From assembly GCA_023055355.1 (NCBI GenBank), contig JALJCS010000035.1, forward strand, positions 2,976,001 through 3,040,000: DNA of 64,000 nt, written 5' to 3'. How positions within the stretch are numbered: the first letter of the stretch is position 1; every line of letters starts with the position of its first letter. Of the stretch, positions 1 through 63,640 are shown piece after piece. The translations under genes and the position numbers were made by a program. The stretch comes from Agelaius tricolor. Taxonomy: Eukaryota; Chordata; Aves; Passeriformes; Icteridae. The notes under the pieces are model-generated. The model was given only the letters and a program-made list of their open reading frames with translations, ran no database searches and was not told where the DNA came from.

Positions 1-1435
1 CTAAAAGTGTGCCAAGAAACTGTGAGAAGCCACATTGTGTGTTTGAAGTGCAAGTCACCCGTTCAGAAACCTCAAAATGTCAGCCAGTGTGTGGCCAAGA
101 AAAAGACCAAACAACAAAGAGAGAATCCCACAGGCAAGGAGGAGGGAGAACATGAGACAGGAGAAAAAAGGTAAAACCAGTTTGTATCTGCAAAAATAGC
201 AACAGTATTAAGGGAAAAGTTGCAGCAACTTGTAGTCCACCATTGCAGTAGCACAGATTTGGAAATCTCTTAAAGATTTTACTTTGGAAAGTCTTTTGAA
301 ACAGAAACCACGGATTGAAAAAGAACTACACCAGGTACTTCTGTTCACTGCTAAGTGAAATCCTGCACTCTGCTCTATAAAACCACAAGGCATCAAAAGA
401 GGAAAAATCCTCTCATGTATTTGTTAACTTTAACTCAAACACCTTCTTAGTAATAAAACCCCTGCTATTCAAAAGTGCTGTGTTAAGGATTTAGTATTGC
501 CACATAAGGTTCTTACCCCTTTTAGAAACTGGAAGTGGTTTTATCTTCTATTCAAAATAATCTTTGAATTGGAACACTTTAAAAGGAAAATTATAATTTG
601 CATAGAAGTAGAGCTGAGGTATACTTGATTCTTTTAGACTTAACCTGCTCAATTTGGAAGCTGTAAGCTGGTCAATAAAAATATGCTTTATTCTTTGCAC
701 AACACCCATCTGACGAAGTCCCACAAATCTTGGATTGTTAGGAACAAGACACAGCTGAAAAAGTAAGAAACAACCTCTTCCTTAAGTTTTCTCATAATAC
801 TTCCAGCCCTTTATGACTCCATAAAGCAACTCCTCCATTTTAGAATAGTTTGTTATTTCTGCCTCTACTGAACTAAGGTTCCAAATCTTCTCTTTCTTAA
901 ACTTAAATTTCTCTTAAACTCCCTGAGCTGATGTCCCTGAGGTCTCCACAGAGAAGGTGGATCAAGCAGACAGAAGATGACACCCTGCAAAGCCTCCACT
1001 GATTTCTCTTATCCATCTTACAGTGAGTTTCTTTGGATTTTCCTTTGAAAATCAGGTGAACAGAGGGAATTGAAGTCATCACACAAAAAGGAAATAGATA
1101 TGTTTACATCACCACCACCCACCCATACTCAATTCTTTACTTTTAAGCTATTCAGCATATGTGTTAGCAGACACCTTAAGTTTTAATAGACTTAAAAAAT
1201 GACCTGTATTAGTTTCCTAGCTCAGTTCAAGAGAGAGGGGGAATTGTGGGAAATGGATTTGTAGGAAATTCTCAAAACCTGGCAGGAGGCTCACACTGTG
1301 TGCATATGTATGGTAAACCTTGAGATAAGAAATGGTGACTTAGAAATGCCATGGGATAGGACAGGCATTGCTGAGAGAGAAATGGAACTAGAAACAAATT
1401 GCAAAGGATGGCCTTGCAAAACAGACTAGATATCA

Positions 1436-1575
1436 TATATAGATATAGATATATCAATAGATATATAGATATATATATAGATATATATAGATATATATAT
1501 AGATATAGAGAGATATAGATATGTATAGATAGATATCTATCATATCATATATGTGATATAGACATACATATGTAA
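1436..1575. repeat. (TAGATA/TATATA)n microsatellite
   Basis: About 140 bp of AT-rich TAGATA- and ATATAG-type repeats, imperfect, including the palindrome-like AGATATCTATCATATCATATATGTGATATAG neighbourhood. It lies directly before the 150-170-bp tandem units. Confidence 0.85.
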
Positions 1576-1581
1576 ATATAT

Positions 1582-2200
1582 ATGGAGACACAGAACTATG
1601 AAAAATGCATTGTAGTAGGCCCCACGAAGAGTAATTTTAGATTATTGGCTTTAAGGCATTTGCAGCATGGTGTGGCAAAAGCTGATAGGCCAAAATGCTT
1701 ATATTGTATTGTAATTAAGAAATATTATATAGATGTATACATTGATATATATGGAGACATAGAACTATGAAAGATGCATTGTATTAGGACCCACAAAGAG
1801 TAATTTCAGATGATTGGCTTTAATGTATGGTGTGGTAAAAGTTGATAGGCCAAGAAACACTTTTAGTGTATTGTAATTAGGCAATAGGATATTGATAGAT
1901 ATGGAGAAAGAAAACTATGAAAGATGCACTGTAGTATGACCCACAAAGAAGAATTCTAGATTATTTGCTTTAAGGTATTTATAGTATGGTGTGGTAAAAG
2001 TTGATAGGCCAAGAAACACTTCTAGTGTATTGCAATTAGGAAATGGGATATTGATATATAATGGAGAAAGAAAACTATGAAAGATGCATTGTATTTGGAC
2101 CCACACAGAGTAATTTCAGATGATTGACTTTAAAGTATTTATAGTATGGTAAAAGCTGATAGGCCAAGAAACACTTATAGTGTATTGTAATTAGGAAATA
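1582..2200. repeat. Tandem repeat, four units of 150-170 bp
   Basis: Units begin with ATGGAGA at 1582, 1751, 1901 and 2061. Each continues with an ACTATGAAAGATGCATTGTA-type segment, a CCCACAAAGAG segment and a GTTGATAGGCCAAGAAACAC-type segment. Copies differ by point changes and by indels of 10-20 bp. Confidence 0.85.
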
Positions 2201-2319
2201 GTTGGCTTCTGATTGTGATGGCGTGAATTATAACACCTGTATTGTCTCACCCTTCACATGAGACTGAAAACGGAACAAAAGTTTTTAAAACACCTCTCAG
2301 TTCCCCCATGCCTGGGTCA

Positions 2320-54443
<52,124 letters not shown>

Positions 54444-54854
54444 GGCCCGGGCCCGGCGCTGGCAGTGACAGAGGAAGGGTCGGTTCCGCCCCGCTCAGGG
54501 CGCGGGCAGGGCCGGTCCCGCCGCCCCGTTCACCCCGCCCGGCCCCGCCATGCGGCCACCGCGCCCCTCCCGCGGCCCCTCCCGCGGCCCCTCCCGGCCC
54601 TACCGGCCTCCGCCGCCGGCCCGCACCGCGGGGCTCCCGGAGCCGCCGCCCTCGCCCCTCCGGCCCGGCGCTGCGAGCACCCGGGACAAGCGATAACCGG
54701 GACAAGCGAACACGCGGGACAAGCGGGCACCGCCGCCCCGGGCCCGCCCCGCGCCGCCGCCGCCGCCCAGCTACGGGCCGCCAGGAGGGACCAAAGGCGG
54801 CGGCACCGCCTCCGAGCGCGGGCCCGGCCCCTCCGCGGGGCGGGGGAGAGATGA

Positions 54855-55790
54855 GGGGACACGCCCTGGGGACGCACACCGGGAATGGGGACATCCACCC
54901 TGGGGACACACACACCGGGGATGGGTACACCCACCCTGGGGACACACACACCGGGGATGGGGACATCCAGTTTGGGAATACCCACCGGAGACGGTGACAC
55001 CCACCCTGGGCACAGGAACCCCTACTGGGGAAGGGGACATCCAGCTTGGGAACACCCACCGGGGACAGTGACACCCACCTTGGGGACACCTATCGGACAC
55101 AGGAACCCCTACTGGGGATAGAGACATCCAGCTTGGGAACACCCACACTGGGGACACCCACCCGGGGATGGGGACACCCACCCTGGGAACACACACACCG
55201 GGGATGGGGACACGCACACCGGGGATGGGGACATCCAGTTTGGGAACATCCACCGGGGACAGTGACACCCACCCTGGGGACACCCACCCTGGGGACACCC
55301 ACCGGAGACGGGAACACCTACTGGGGATGGAGACACCCACCGGGGGACACCCTCTGGGGGTGGGGACATCCAGTTTGAGAATACCCACTGGGAATGGTGA
55401 CACCCACCCTGGGGACAGGAATCCCTACTGGGCAAGGGGACATCCAGCTTGGGAACACCCACAGGGGACAGTGACACCCACCCTGGGAACAGGAATCCCT
55501 ACTGGGGAAGGGGACATCCAGCTTGGGAACACCCACCGGGGACAGTGACACCCACCCTGGGAACAGGAATCCCTACTGGGGATAGGGACATCCAGCTTGG
55601 GAACACCCAGCCGGGGGGCAGGAACACCCACCGGGGATGGGGACATCCAGCCAAGGGACACCCAGTGGAAACAAGAAGACCTACTGGAGATGGGGACACA
55701 ACCCCAGGGACACCCACCCGGGATGGGAACATCTAGGCTGGAGATGGGGATACCAACCCTGAGGACACCAACTCTGGGGTCCTGGTGATG
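54855..55790. repeat. G-rich minisatellite, 74-bp higher unit of about 20-bp subunits
   Basis: GACATCCAGCTTGGGAACAC recurs at 55439, 55513 and 55587, exactly 74 bp apart. Across the whole array, shorter GGGGACACCCACC-type subunits are mixed. The plus strand is loaded with GGGG tracts spaced by few bases (CCGGGGATGGGGACA). It begins about 400 bp upstream of the TBCD start codon, next to the CpG-rich region. Confidence 0.93.
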
Positions 55791-57841
55791 GGACAGGGAT
55801 GGGATGAGGACAGGGACACGGGCAAGGGCACCCAAGCACTGGGTGAGAATGGAGATAGGGACCCTCAGGTAAGGGAACAGGGATGGGGACCTGGGCACAG
55901 GGACCCCAGGGGCAAAGGACAAGGATGGGGACAAGACACAAGGTGTGTGGGAGACAGCTGGATGGAGCTGGTATCCATGAGCTCCATTCCTCACCCAACC
56001 CACAGCAGACCCTGCATTGCATGGTTAATTAATATCACCACACATCATCCAAACCTCACACAGTTCTGGAAACAACACTGGAGCCCTACAGCCCCACTGA
56101 TTGTACAGGAAATTCAAAGGATGTCACAGCAGCTGAGTTGCTCTTTCCTGCTATCCAGCAGCTCCATCCACACCCAAATATTTTATTTTCAGGCTCAAAT
56201 TCATTCCATTAAACCACTGTCACAAACCAGATGTACACTGAACAGGGTTTCTGCAGGGCAAGTGTTTTATTTGAGAAGAAATTTAAGTTCACAAGTAGTT
56301 CCCAGTGTGATACAGGTTGGTTTGTTCACATCCATAAACACCAGTGCACATGCACTTTGCTCAGACCTAGATCTTCCAGCCATCAGCTACAATCCCAAAA
56401 TCTACTGTTCCACTGTTTTAGTTCCACTTTTCCACTGTTTTAGTTCTTTCCCACTCTTTTAGTTCTGTTAAGTTTTATAACCAACCCCTGATTCAAAGGA
56501 AGCAAAACTTTTTCACTATTTGTATCATATTTACAGAGAGCAAAGTGCATTGTTTTAAACCAATTACAACATCAAATTTTAAACTTAATTAAATCTTTAT
56601 AGCACAACCATTTAAAGTTAAGAAAAGTCTAAATATACTGAGCAATTTTGAATATAATACTTTAGTATTAGTCATGCCAACCATCTGAAGTCTGAATTCT
56701 CAGGTCATTCTCGCCCAAATCTTCTAATTCATATTTGTGGGACTGCACTTACTTTTAATCTCCTTGCTACTACCATTAAAATCCTCCAGAGTCACTGATG
56801 TACCCTAGCTCAGATTGTGCACCAGTATCTTTACTGAACACTTTTCTCCCCTGTGTTTTCTGTAAAAATAAAGCAGTGAGGAACAATGAAACCCCTTAGG
56901 AATCCACCAGATTTGACACTGTTCCTTCCATAACCCAGTGGTGGCACAACAGACCAGCTTTGCCCACTGCACTCGTTTTCTAAAACTGAAAATACATCAA
57001 GCACCAACCAACCCAGCAGCCACAGGTGCTTCCTCTCACCCAGCCACCTCCCTCCCACATTTTGCTCTGTTTTCACAAAATTATTTAAATATGTTATTAT
57101 TGTAGTACAACACACTGAAATATGACAGTAAAATTATTAAATCCTATTATCAACTTTGAGTGGTAATAACCTACTTCTGACTGTACAGTTAATTACCAAG
57201 GAACTAGACATCCTTCCAGAAAATACCACTGGAATTTCAGTTCTTCTAGGAAGGGAAAAATGAAAGTGAGTAAATTACATTAAATTAAAATAAATATTAG
57301 AAATATTATTAATTACATCTGTTTGCCAAATGCAGCCAAAGGGCCTTGTCTGCTCATTAAATTCAACAGAGAATGTTTTCAGATTCACAGAATCTGACTG
57401 AAATTTTGGATTAGGACATTTGACAAGCAAAAGGAAAGGAAAGGGAAACAGAAGACCATGGAAACATCCATGGGGAAAGGGCTGGGAACAGACAGAAAAC
57501 TAAAGCAGAACTAACAGGGGCAGACACAAGAACAGGACCAGCTGTGGGAGCAGAGCACAGAGGTGAGAGAGGAGCAGGGGCAGGCTGCCTGTGCTGCTTT
57601 CCAGGCCACTGCAGCCTTGCCAGACAGTGCAGCCCTTTCCTCCAGCAGGGAGGAATCTGTGCAGGGAAACCAGTGCCCAAGTTAAAGATTACACAACTGC
57701 TTTTAGTTAGTGAGGCTCAAAGTGCATTAAACCTTCCCCATATCAGGTGTTTTATCACCAATTCTGAGTTTGTGGTACTGGGGATGAGCAGGGGCTGCTC
57801 ATTCCTAGGGGACTGTGTCACAATTTCTCAAATGTACCTGG
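55791..57841. other. TBCD-FN3K intergenic region / FN3K 3' UTR
   Basis: Two kilobases between the minisatellite and the FN3K stop codon. Decayed GGGACA-type sequence continues to about 55960. The part nearest FN3K probably contains its 3' UTR, with candidate poly(A) signals at 56266 and 56182. No other gene seen. Confidence 0.7.
56266..56271 (-). terminator. Candidate poly(A) signal for FN3K
   Basis: AATAAA on the minus strand (TTTATT on plus) lies about 1.6 kb past the FN3K stop. A second AATAAA follows at 56182-56187. The true 3' end cannot be fixed from sequence alone. Confidence 0.3.
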
Positions 57842-58180
57842 TTACTTGAGAAGTTTCCTCATCATGTTTAGGGTAGAGCCCCTGTACCCTGTCCCAAAAT
57901 GGTTCCAGTGGTTGATGTAATTAAAGAGCTGATACAACTTGTTCCGTTTCTCAAACCCTGGAGCTTTGGGTATTTTACTGTGATAGGCAGAGAAAAAAGA
58001 GCTGCTGAAGCCCCCAAACATCCCAGCAATGGCCAGCTCAAATTCTGAGTGGCCATAGAAGCAGGCAGGGTCAAATATAATCGGCCCAGAGTCGTCCTCA
58101 GCCACATTCCCTGCCCACAGGTCCCCGTGCAGGAGAGCAGGAACAATTTCCACATCACAGAACATTTCAGGAATCTTTGG
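57842..58180 (-). CDS. FN3K: FN3K coding exon 6 (last)
   Basis: Residues 198-309 include the catalytic loop ([10 protein letters not shown]), the IIFDP metal site, [18 protein letters not shown] and the C-terminal LNMMRKLLK before a TAA stop at 57842-57844. The acceptor is TTTTTTCAG/CCAAAG. Confidence 0.96.
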   Translation of the reverse strand, partial: PKIPEMFCDVEIVPALLHGDLWAGNVAEDDSGPIIFDPACFYGHSEFELAIAGMFGGFSSSFFSAYHSKIPKAPGFEKRNKLYQLFNYINHWNHFGTGYRGSTLNMMRKLLK

Positions 58181-61100
58181 CTGAAAAAAGCATAAACAGA
58201 CATTAACAATTAAAGAGTTTTGAAGAAAATAATAAATAAAATAAAGTACTGTAGCATGTTAGAGCCTGAGGTGGCCAAATGCTGCCTGTGTTCAGCCCTC
58301 ATGGACATTGATGTCAACAAGAACAAGCCAGTGATAAATGTTCTGGATTGTTCTTGACAGAGCTCAGCAAAGCATTTCATTCACAGTCTGGTATCAATAC
58401 CTGGTACTGATGGATTGTTTCTAGACATGGATACTGCTGGCTGTCATGAGAAATATAAAATAATTTCATTTAAACTAAAAAGTTCCAATGGCAAAAAGGA
58501 CTGCAGTAAGCATCTGGACCAATGAACAGAAGAGAGGGGGAACATCCCTGGTGTTCCCTGAGTGCTGCATGGAACATGGCCTGAACCAGCCTCAGCCTGG
58601 GCAGGTAAAGTACAAATCTGTCCAGGCAGCAGAATTTCACCCACTTCACAACACCAAGCTCTTAGGAATTACCATATTATTGTTATTACTAGCTGTATTC
58701 TTAGAAAGAAAGGTTAATTCTGATTACAAGGGGTTTTTTTCACTATCTATAAAATGGAAAGAGTCACAGGAATTCTGTTCAGCTGACAGTGTTGCTGGAC
58801 CCACTGTGAACCCTGCTCTTCGTTCCAAGCTGGGTAAATCCCTTACAAGACACCTTTACAATCCCACTGAAACACATTTTCTGAAATTCTAGAAAACAGA
58901 TTTAAAACATGGTTCATACTTTTAGCTGTGACCAGAGCTCTCTGGCTTCTCTGTCTCCATAATCCTTTTCAATGAGATCCAGCTGAGCCTGGAGCCGGTG
59001 GCGGATGAAGAAGGATGGCCAGTCACTGTGCCACTCATTCACCTGGAAAGCACAGCACAGCTTGGTCCCACACAATTATTTTAACACACATTCATTCCGT
59101 GGTAATAAGAGAGATCCAGTTAAAACATTCAGTGCTGACACAATGGCCTGGACAATGCCAGTGAGACAAATGCACAGCAACATCAGATGTTTTGTTTTGG
59201 GACTGCTCCTCTCCACCACATTTTGGGGGGGCTCTCTTTAATATAAGTTGAGATTCTGGCTATTTTCATTCATTCCCATTTTTTAATGTATTTTAGAGAG
59301 AGAGTTTCTAGTGAGATCATTTCAGTTGTTCAATGTCCTGTTTCAAATCTTTCTGAAAACCTAGAAGTATTCATTCATTTTTACTGGGTAACATTTCTAA
59401 TTTGATGAAAAGCTGTACATGGCAAAGAGTTTGAGATACTGAAGGTTCATTCAGTTGTTGTAGAATGAAATCCTGACACAAGCAGAGCCAGAAAATGGTG
59501 GAATTATCTCCAAGAGCCCTTTTCTCTCCAAGAGCCCTTTCCAATGTCTCATGAGCTGTTGTTACATGATGAGCCTCTCCAAAAGCACTGCAGAGATCCA
59601 TACAGTAGGGGTCAATAAAACCAGGATATGGCCTATGAAGGGACACTGATTTTGTTAAATATCACCAAGCTAAAGAACCACCACTTCATTCCAAATCCTC
59701 ACTCCAGCCACTGTGCCTGCTGGCCACAGGCAGCACCAGGGAACATGGATGGAACAGGGAGAGCAAAGCTGTGCTCAGAAAGCTGCAGACAAATGCAGCA
59801 AGCTCAGCTATGAGGAGTTTCCAGACCTCTCCAAGTGCCTTTCACAGCTGTGGAACAGACCATACCTGTGGGATGTAACCACAGCAAGTGGCTGTGTGGA
59901 ATCCAAACTTATCCACAAACTGGGCCTCAGAGTGACCAGCTCCTTTTCCTACAGAACAAAATCAATATTAGGGGATTTGAGATATTTACATGGTAAAGTT
60001 TGCAAACACAAAGCTTAAGGCAGGAAAAATAACTTTAAGCAATGAATTACACTTATTTCATGGTCACAATCCTTTCTAAAGCTGGAAAGAAATCTTTTGG
60101 ACTTGAAGATGCTGGAAATGAGGCATAGTCAGCCATGGCCAGTGAGTTTGCTTTGGATGGAGGAGTTGGACATTCAGGAAAGGAGCCCAAATACAGAGTC
60201 CCAATCTGCTCTTCTGGCACTTGGACATGTTGCCATTAAATGTAGCTTGGGTTTGATTCACAGATATTTTGGGACCTGCCAGTAATTTGTCCTTCACTCA
60301 AAAATAATGGATTATAATTTGTCCACCACTAAGAGTCAGAGCCAGTCCACTCTGAAGTCATGGGAACAACAGAGATACAGACTGGCACTTCAGATTTTAA
60401 CAGTACCAACTCAAAAAATAATTCTTTATATAGCTGATTTCTTTTCATTTATTCTTTAATTCACTTCGAGGAGCATCAATTTTTGAATATTTTGCTACTT
60501 ATTTGAGTTCAAAAATGTCATCCCAAACATCTTTAGAGGGGAGCTTAATTCTGCATTTACTAAGGGATGATATTCTGTAATCAGTTAATTATCTCAACCA
60601 ACAGCAAGGAAAAAAAGGGATTTCTGTAAGCTCAAGAACATTTTCAGAGAGTGCATGACAGTGAAGCAGAGTCCAAATTGTCAGTTTGACTTAGGAAAGT
60701 TGAAAGCAATGCTGCACACAGCCAAAGGAATTGCTTCCTTTTTGGTTTAGTACATTACATCAAAGCTTTACCAATTGTGCTTCCCTCAGCTCTCAGCTTC
60801 TCTCCAAGTTTCTGGTTATGAAGATGAAGCTCTGCTATCTGCTCTCCCAGCTTTGAAGAGTACCTGTAGGACCAAATAAACCAAAATCAAACTGAAACAA
60901 GTGAACAAATATTATATGGAAAAAAACTACCTCAATTAAATATGACCAAGGCTATTTTTGGCAAACATAGAACCTTAATCATATTCACAAGCACCTAACA
61001 GGGACCAAATGACAACAGCTCTGAAGACACAGATAACACAACAAACACACTAAATGCTCTTGCAAGAAAGGTAAAGAGAGCACAAGGTAGAATAAACAGG

Positions 61101-63376
61101 AGCAGAAAGGGAGGAGGAGGATGGTGTGCTCCTCCTTATCAGCCCCACTATCAGCAGAGAACAGAATGTGGGATCTCCTGTTGGCTTTACCCTTCCAAAT
61201 CAGCTGAACAGCAGCTGAAAGGTAAATCTGAAAAGAAGCCATAGGCAGGGATTGAATCTAGTTTAGTTTTAGACAACTAAAACCCTGTTAAATATTCCAC
61301 AGGTATCTTAACAGGAGTTTCAAGGACGGAAACTGATTTCTTCTCAATTCCCAGAATGGGGGGAAAACAATGGATTTAAAATTGCAACTGGAAGGACTAA
61401 AGTTAGACACTGGAAAATCCTTTCTAGGAACAGTGGGATGGATTAGAATAAACTGTTTGTGGAGGCTGTGGAATTGTCATTATTGTCCCAAATAAAATAG
61501 GTGGGTTGGATAAGCAGCTGCCAGAAGAGCCATAGGAATGGCACTGTTCCCATATGGAGGCCTGGAACACAGCAGTGCTCCTGAAAATCTGTTTTCAGCA
61601 ACACATGACTCCTAATTCCATGTTCAGGTTGGCTGACAGATGAAATGCAGATTCATGTCATCTTAATCATGGCTTAAAATCATACTGGAAGATTCTACAG
61701 AGAGAAGCAGAGGTTTCAAAGACCTAAGCAGCCTGTAAGGTTAAAGAAACCTGTTGGGCTGGGAAAAGAAACTCCAGTGAAAAATCTCATGATAGAACAA
61801 TGAGCCAAACTCAGCTGTGATTAAATTCAGTGCAGCAGCATCTCAGCACACATGGAGCAGCACACAAATGAGCAGTGACAGCCATTTCTAGTGCAGGAAA
61901 AGCAAAATATGGACAAGGAGTGTGTACACACATATACAGATACATACACACATATATATTTTTTAATATGTACCCAGAGAAACACAGATCTCAAGAGAGA
62001 GAAGTTCTGTCTCTGAGAGAATAAAGCAACTCTGCTCATGAAGTTTCCTGGCTGACTGTAAAACATTTTAAAAAATGTGTCCCAAAACAGAGTAAAAAGA
62101 GCTGCATGGACATACTTGTTGAGGTGCTTCATCTTTAGGTACTCCATGGCAAACATGGCTCCTCCTCCAGGCAGGTCAATCACTTTGATGGGCTGAGGCA
62201 CTCTCACAATATTGGTTTTCTGAATGGCTTCCAAACTTGCCATTTCCCCTTCAAACATTTTTCTAGCCTGTTAAGGAATAAGAATATCCTTGGGCTAAAC
62301 TATGGGTGTCTACAATGAGTACATTTGACAAAGTGTCAAGGAGATATTTCCTCTTGGTAAAGGGAGAGAGCTGCAGCAAGGCTTCAGCCCACACAGGAAG
62401 ACTTAAGGGCCTTAACCCTAACCTCTTTTTTCTTTTTTCCTAAATTCATTCCAGGGTTGTAGGATACGTCACATTTCACCCTGATTTCCAGCTGCTTATG
62501 AAGACCCCAAACTACCTGGATGAAACAGCACCTCTGAGGATAATGTGGCCACTGCTAAATGAGGTAACATTGAGCCCTTAAATTGGTTCTTCTTTCCCCA
62601 CAGGCCACTGGATGGAGACGACAGCACAAATATTCAGCATGTGCTCTGCATTTTTGAAGCAAAGGTGCTGTTTTTCACAGCAGTTTAGGATGATTTTGAT
62701 ATGGATAAAGCAAATTTCTGATGCACTATGGTGTTAGAAAAAGCATTTGAGTATTCATTTAGTAATAGAGAAGACAAGAGTTTGGCTTGAGAAGCTGCAA
62801 GAGTTTTACTTTTAGAAATGCCAAAAACAATGGGGATGTTTGAAATTTCTGTAACTTTAAAGATAATAAGTGAGTTTTAGCACTGGCCCCTGTTTGTGCC
62901 CTCCCATTATCAATCCTCCCAACTGGAACATGAAAAGGAATGCAGTGAATGCAAAGTCAGCTCTGGGCTTTTCCAAACTCCAAGTACCACAGTAACAGCT
63001 TTGTGCTTGGCCTCCTTTTTACAGGAATTCCAGTTCATTCGTGCTGTTGAGGGTTATCACATTGCATTACACTGCATTTCACACTAACCAAACGTGCTAC
63101 ATTAACTCTGGATATAAAATAGACACAGCTTTAAAAAGAAAACTCAGAACTGAAAAAATTATGTATTATTAACGATCAGCTGCTTTTAAAATAAAAAGTC
63201 ATCTCTATGCAATCATAAGATCTGCTGGCATTGACCTGAGGCTTGTGGTTGATTTTCACAAATACCCGTCCTCTGTCTGTCTCATACGTTTGGCCTTGGC
63301 TGATGCATCCTCCCCCAGAGCTCCCCAGTGCCTTCAGGAGGTTGGTGTTCAGCTCTGCCTTCAGGATCTTCTCCAT
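57842..63376 (-). CDS. FN3K: Fructosamine-3-kinase (FN3K), six coding exons, complete
   Basis: FN3K phosphorylates the third carbon of fructosamines on glycated lysines. The product is unstable and breaks down, releasing free lysine (protein deglycation in the cytosol). Exons 63376-63236, 62267-62116, 60863-60772, 59948-59866, 59042-58920 and 58180-57842 join in frame to give 309 residues, the same length as human FN3K. Visible motifs: Gly-rich P-loop GGGCISQG with Cys24, ATP-site Lys41, Glu55, catalytic loop HGDLWAGN with Asp217 and Asn222, and metal-binding Asp234 in IIFDP. Sequence such as [13 protein letters not shown], NEWxxDWPxFF and [12 protein letters not shown] fits FN3K better than the paralogue FN3KRP, as does its place next to TBCD. 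FN3KRP would be expected to the right of the window. An in-frame upstream ATG at 63382 would add two residues. Confidence 0.95.
58181..58919. other. FN3K intron 5
   Basis: A 739-bp intron; nothing recognised. Confidence 0.85.
58920..59042 (-). CDS. FN3K: FN3K coding exon 5
   Basis: A 41-codon phase 0-0 exon reads [20 protein letters not shown] then [20 protein letters not shown]. The acceptor is TTTCCAG/GTGAAT and the donor CTAAAA/GTATGA, which is weaker at the last exon bases. Confidence 0.94.
59043..59865. other. FN3K intron 4
   Basis: An 823-bp intron; a CTCTCCAAGAGCCCTTT short direct duplication at about 59510-59540 is the only oddity. Confidence 0.85.
59866..59948 (-). CDS. FN3K: FN3K coding exon 4
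   Basis: The exon reads [20 protein letters not shown] then TCCGYIPQ, with the conserved KFGFHTxTCCGxIPQ block. The acceptor is TTCTGTAG/GAAAAG and the donor CCACAG/GTATGG. It ends in phase 0. Confidence 0.94.
59949..60771. other. FN3K intron 3
   Basis: An 823-bp intron; nothing recognised. Confidence 0.85.
60772..60863 (-). CDS. FN3K: FN3K coding exon 3
   Basis: The exon reads [20 protein letters not shown] then [11 protein letters not shown], matching the family block SKLGEQMADLHLYNQKL. The acceptor is CCTACAG/GTACTC and the donor CAATTG/GTAAAG. It ends in phase 1. Confidence 0.94.
60864..62115. other. FN3K intron 2
   Basis: A 1.25-kb intron carrying an ancient CR1-like fragment and an AT/CA-rich stretch at about 61920-61970. 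Confidence 0.85.
61360..61570 (+). mobile_element. Ancient CR1-type LINE 3' fragment, plus orientation
   Basis: ACTAAAGTTAGACACTGGAA, then CCTTTCTAGGAACAGTGGGA, TGTGGAGGCTGTGGAATTGTC and GGTTGGATAAGCAGCTGCCAGAAG follow the order of old amniote CR1 3' regions, but are well diverged. Confidence 0.5.
62116..62267 (-). CDS. FN3K: FN3K coding exon 2
   Basis: The exon reads [19 protein letters not shown] then [18 protein letters not shown] and [10 protein letters not shown]. It includes the alpha-C-like Glu55. The acceptor is TTAACAG/GCTAGA and the donor CAACAA/GTATGT. It ends in phase 2. Confidence 0.95.
62268..63235. other. FN3K intron 1
   Basis: A 968-bp intron; nothing recognised. Confidence 0.85.
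63236..63376 (-). CDS. FN3K: FN3K coding exon 1
   Basis: Residues 1-47, [18 protein letters not shown] then GGGCISQG and GRVFVKIN, contain the P-loop with redox-type Cys24 and the ATP-site Lys41. The donor is CCTCAG/GTCAAT, phase 0. I chose the ATG at 63376 because family members start MEQLL or MEELL. Confidence 0.94.
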
Positions 63377-63640
63377 GGTCATTTCCAGGCTGCTGCAGCC
63401 GCTCCGCTGCTAAACCTGCTGCGAAACAGGATTAAAGGTCTGGGTCCTTCTGTCACTGTCACTCTGCGATGAGGTAGGAAGGGCCACCCACCACAGGAAA
63501 AAAAATTTAAAGAGCACAGCTAAAAAAATAGCTCAGCTAGAGAGGATGTTTCAAAATGCTTTGCTTTTATAGCTATACATGAAAAATAAAATTCTTTATA
63601 AATATTTGCTGCAATAAACTGGAGAGATTAATTCTAGGAG
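63377..63640 (-). other. FN3K 5' flank / 5' UTR
   Basis: Sequence immediately upstream of the FN3K start codon. An in-frame ATG at 63380-63382 is two codons upstream. No intron signal is obvious; nothing else is recognised. Confidence 0.4.

Larger units (their letters stand above)
1233..2310. mobile_element. Possible old LTR or other interspersed element with internal tandem copies
   Basis: The block starts near TGTGGGAAATGGATTTGTAGG and ends in sequence of a different character shortly before TBCD exon 14. It contains a microsatellite and four copies of a 150-170-bp unit. The boundaries and the LTR idea are guesses; no coding remnant or target-site duplication was confirmed. Confidence 0.25.

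Noticed and set aside
1..1230. Search for TBCD exon 15 or another gene at the left edge
   Set aside because: No segment translates to the expected next TBCD block and no other coding similarity was seen.
57842..63376. Calling the kinase gene FN3KRP instead of FN3K
   Set aside because: Several exon blocks ([31 protein letters not shown], NEWxxDWPxFF) are closer to FN3K, and the gene directly next to TBCD is FN3K in the conserved order.
63377..63382. Alternative FN3K start at the upstream in-frame ATG
   Set aside because: It would add Met-Thr only. Family members begin at the position of the ATG at 63376; the upstream start is possible but less likely.
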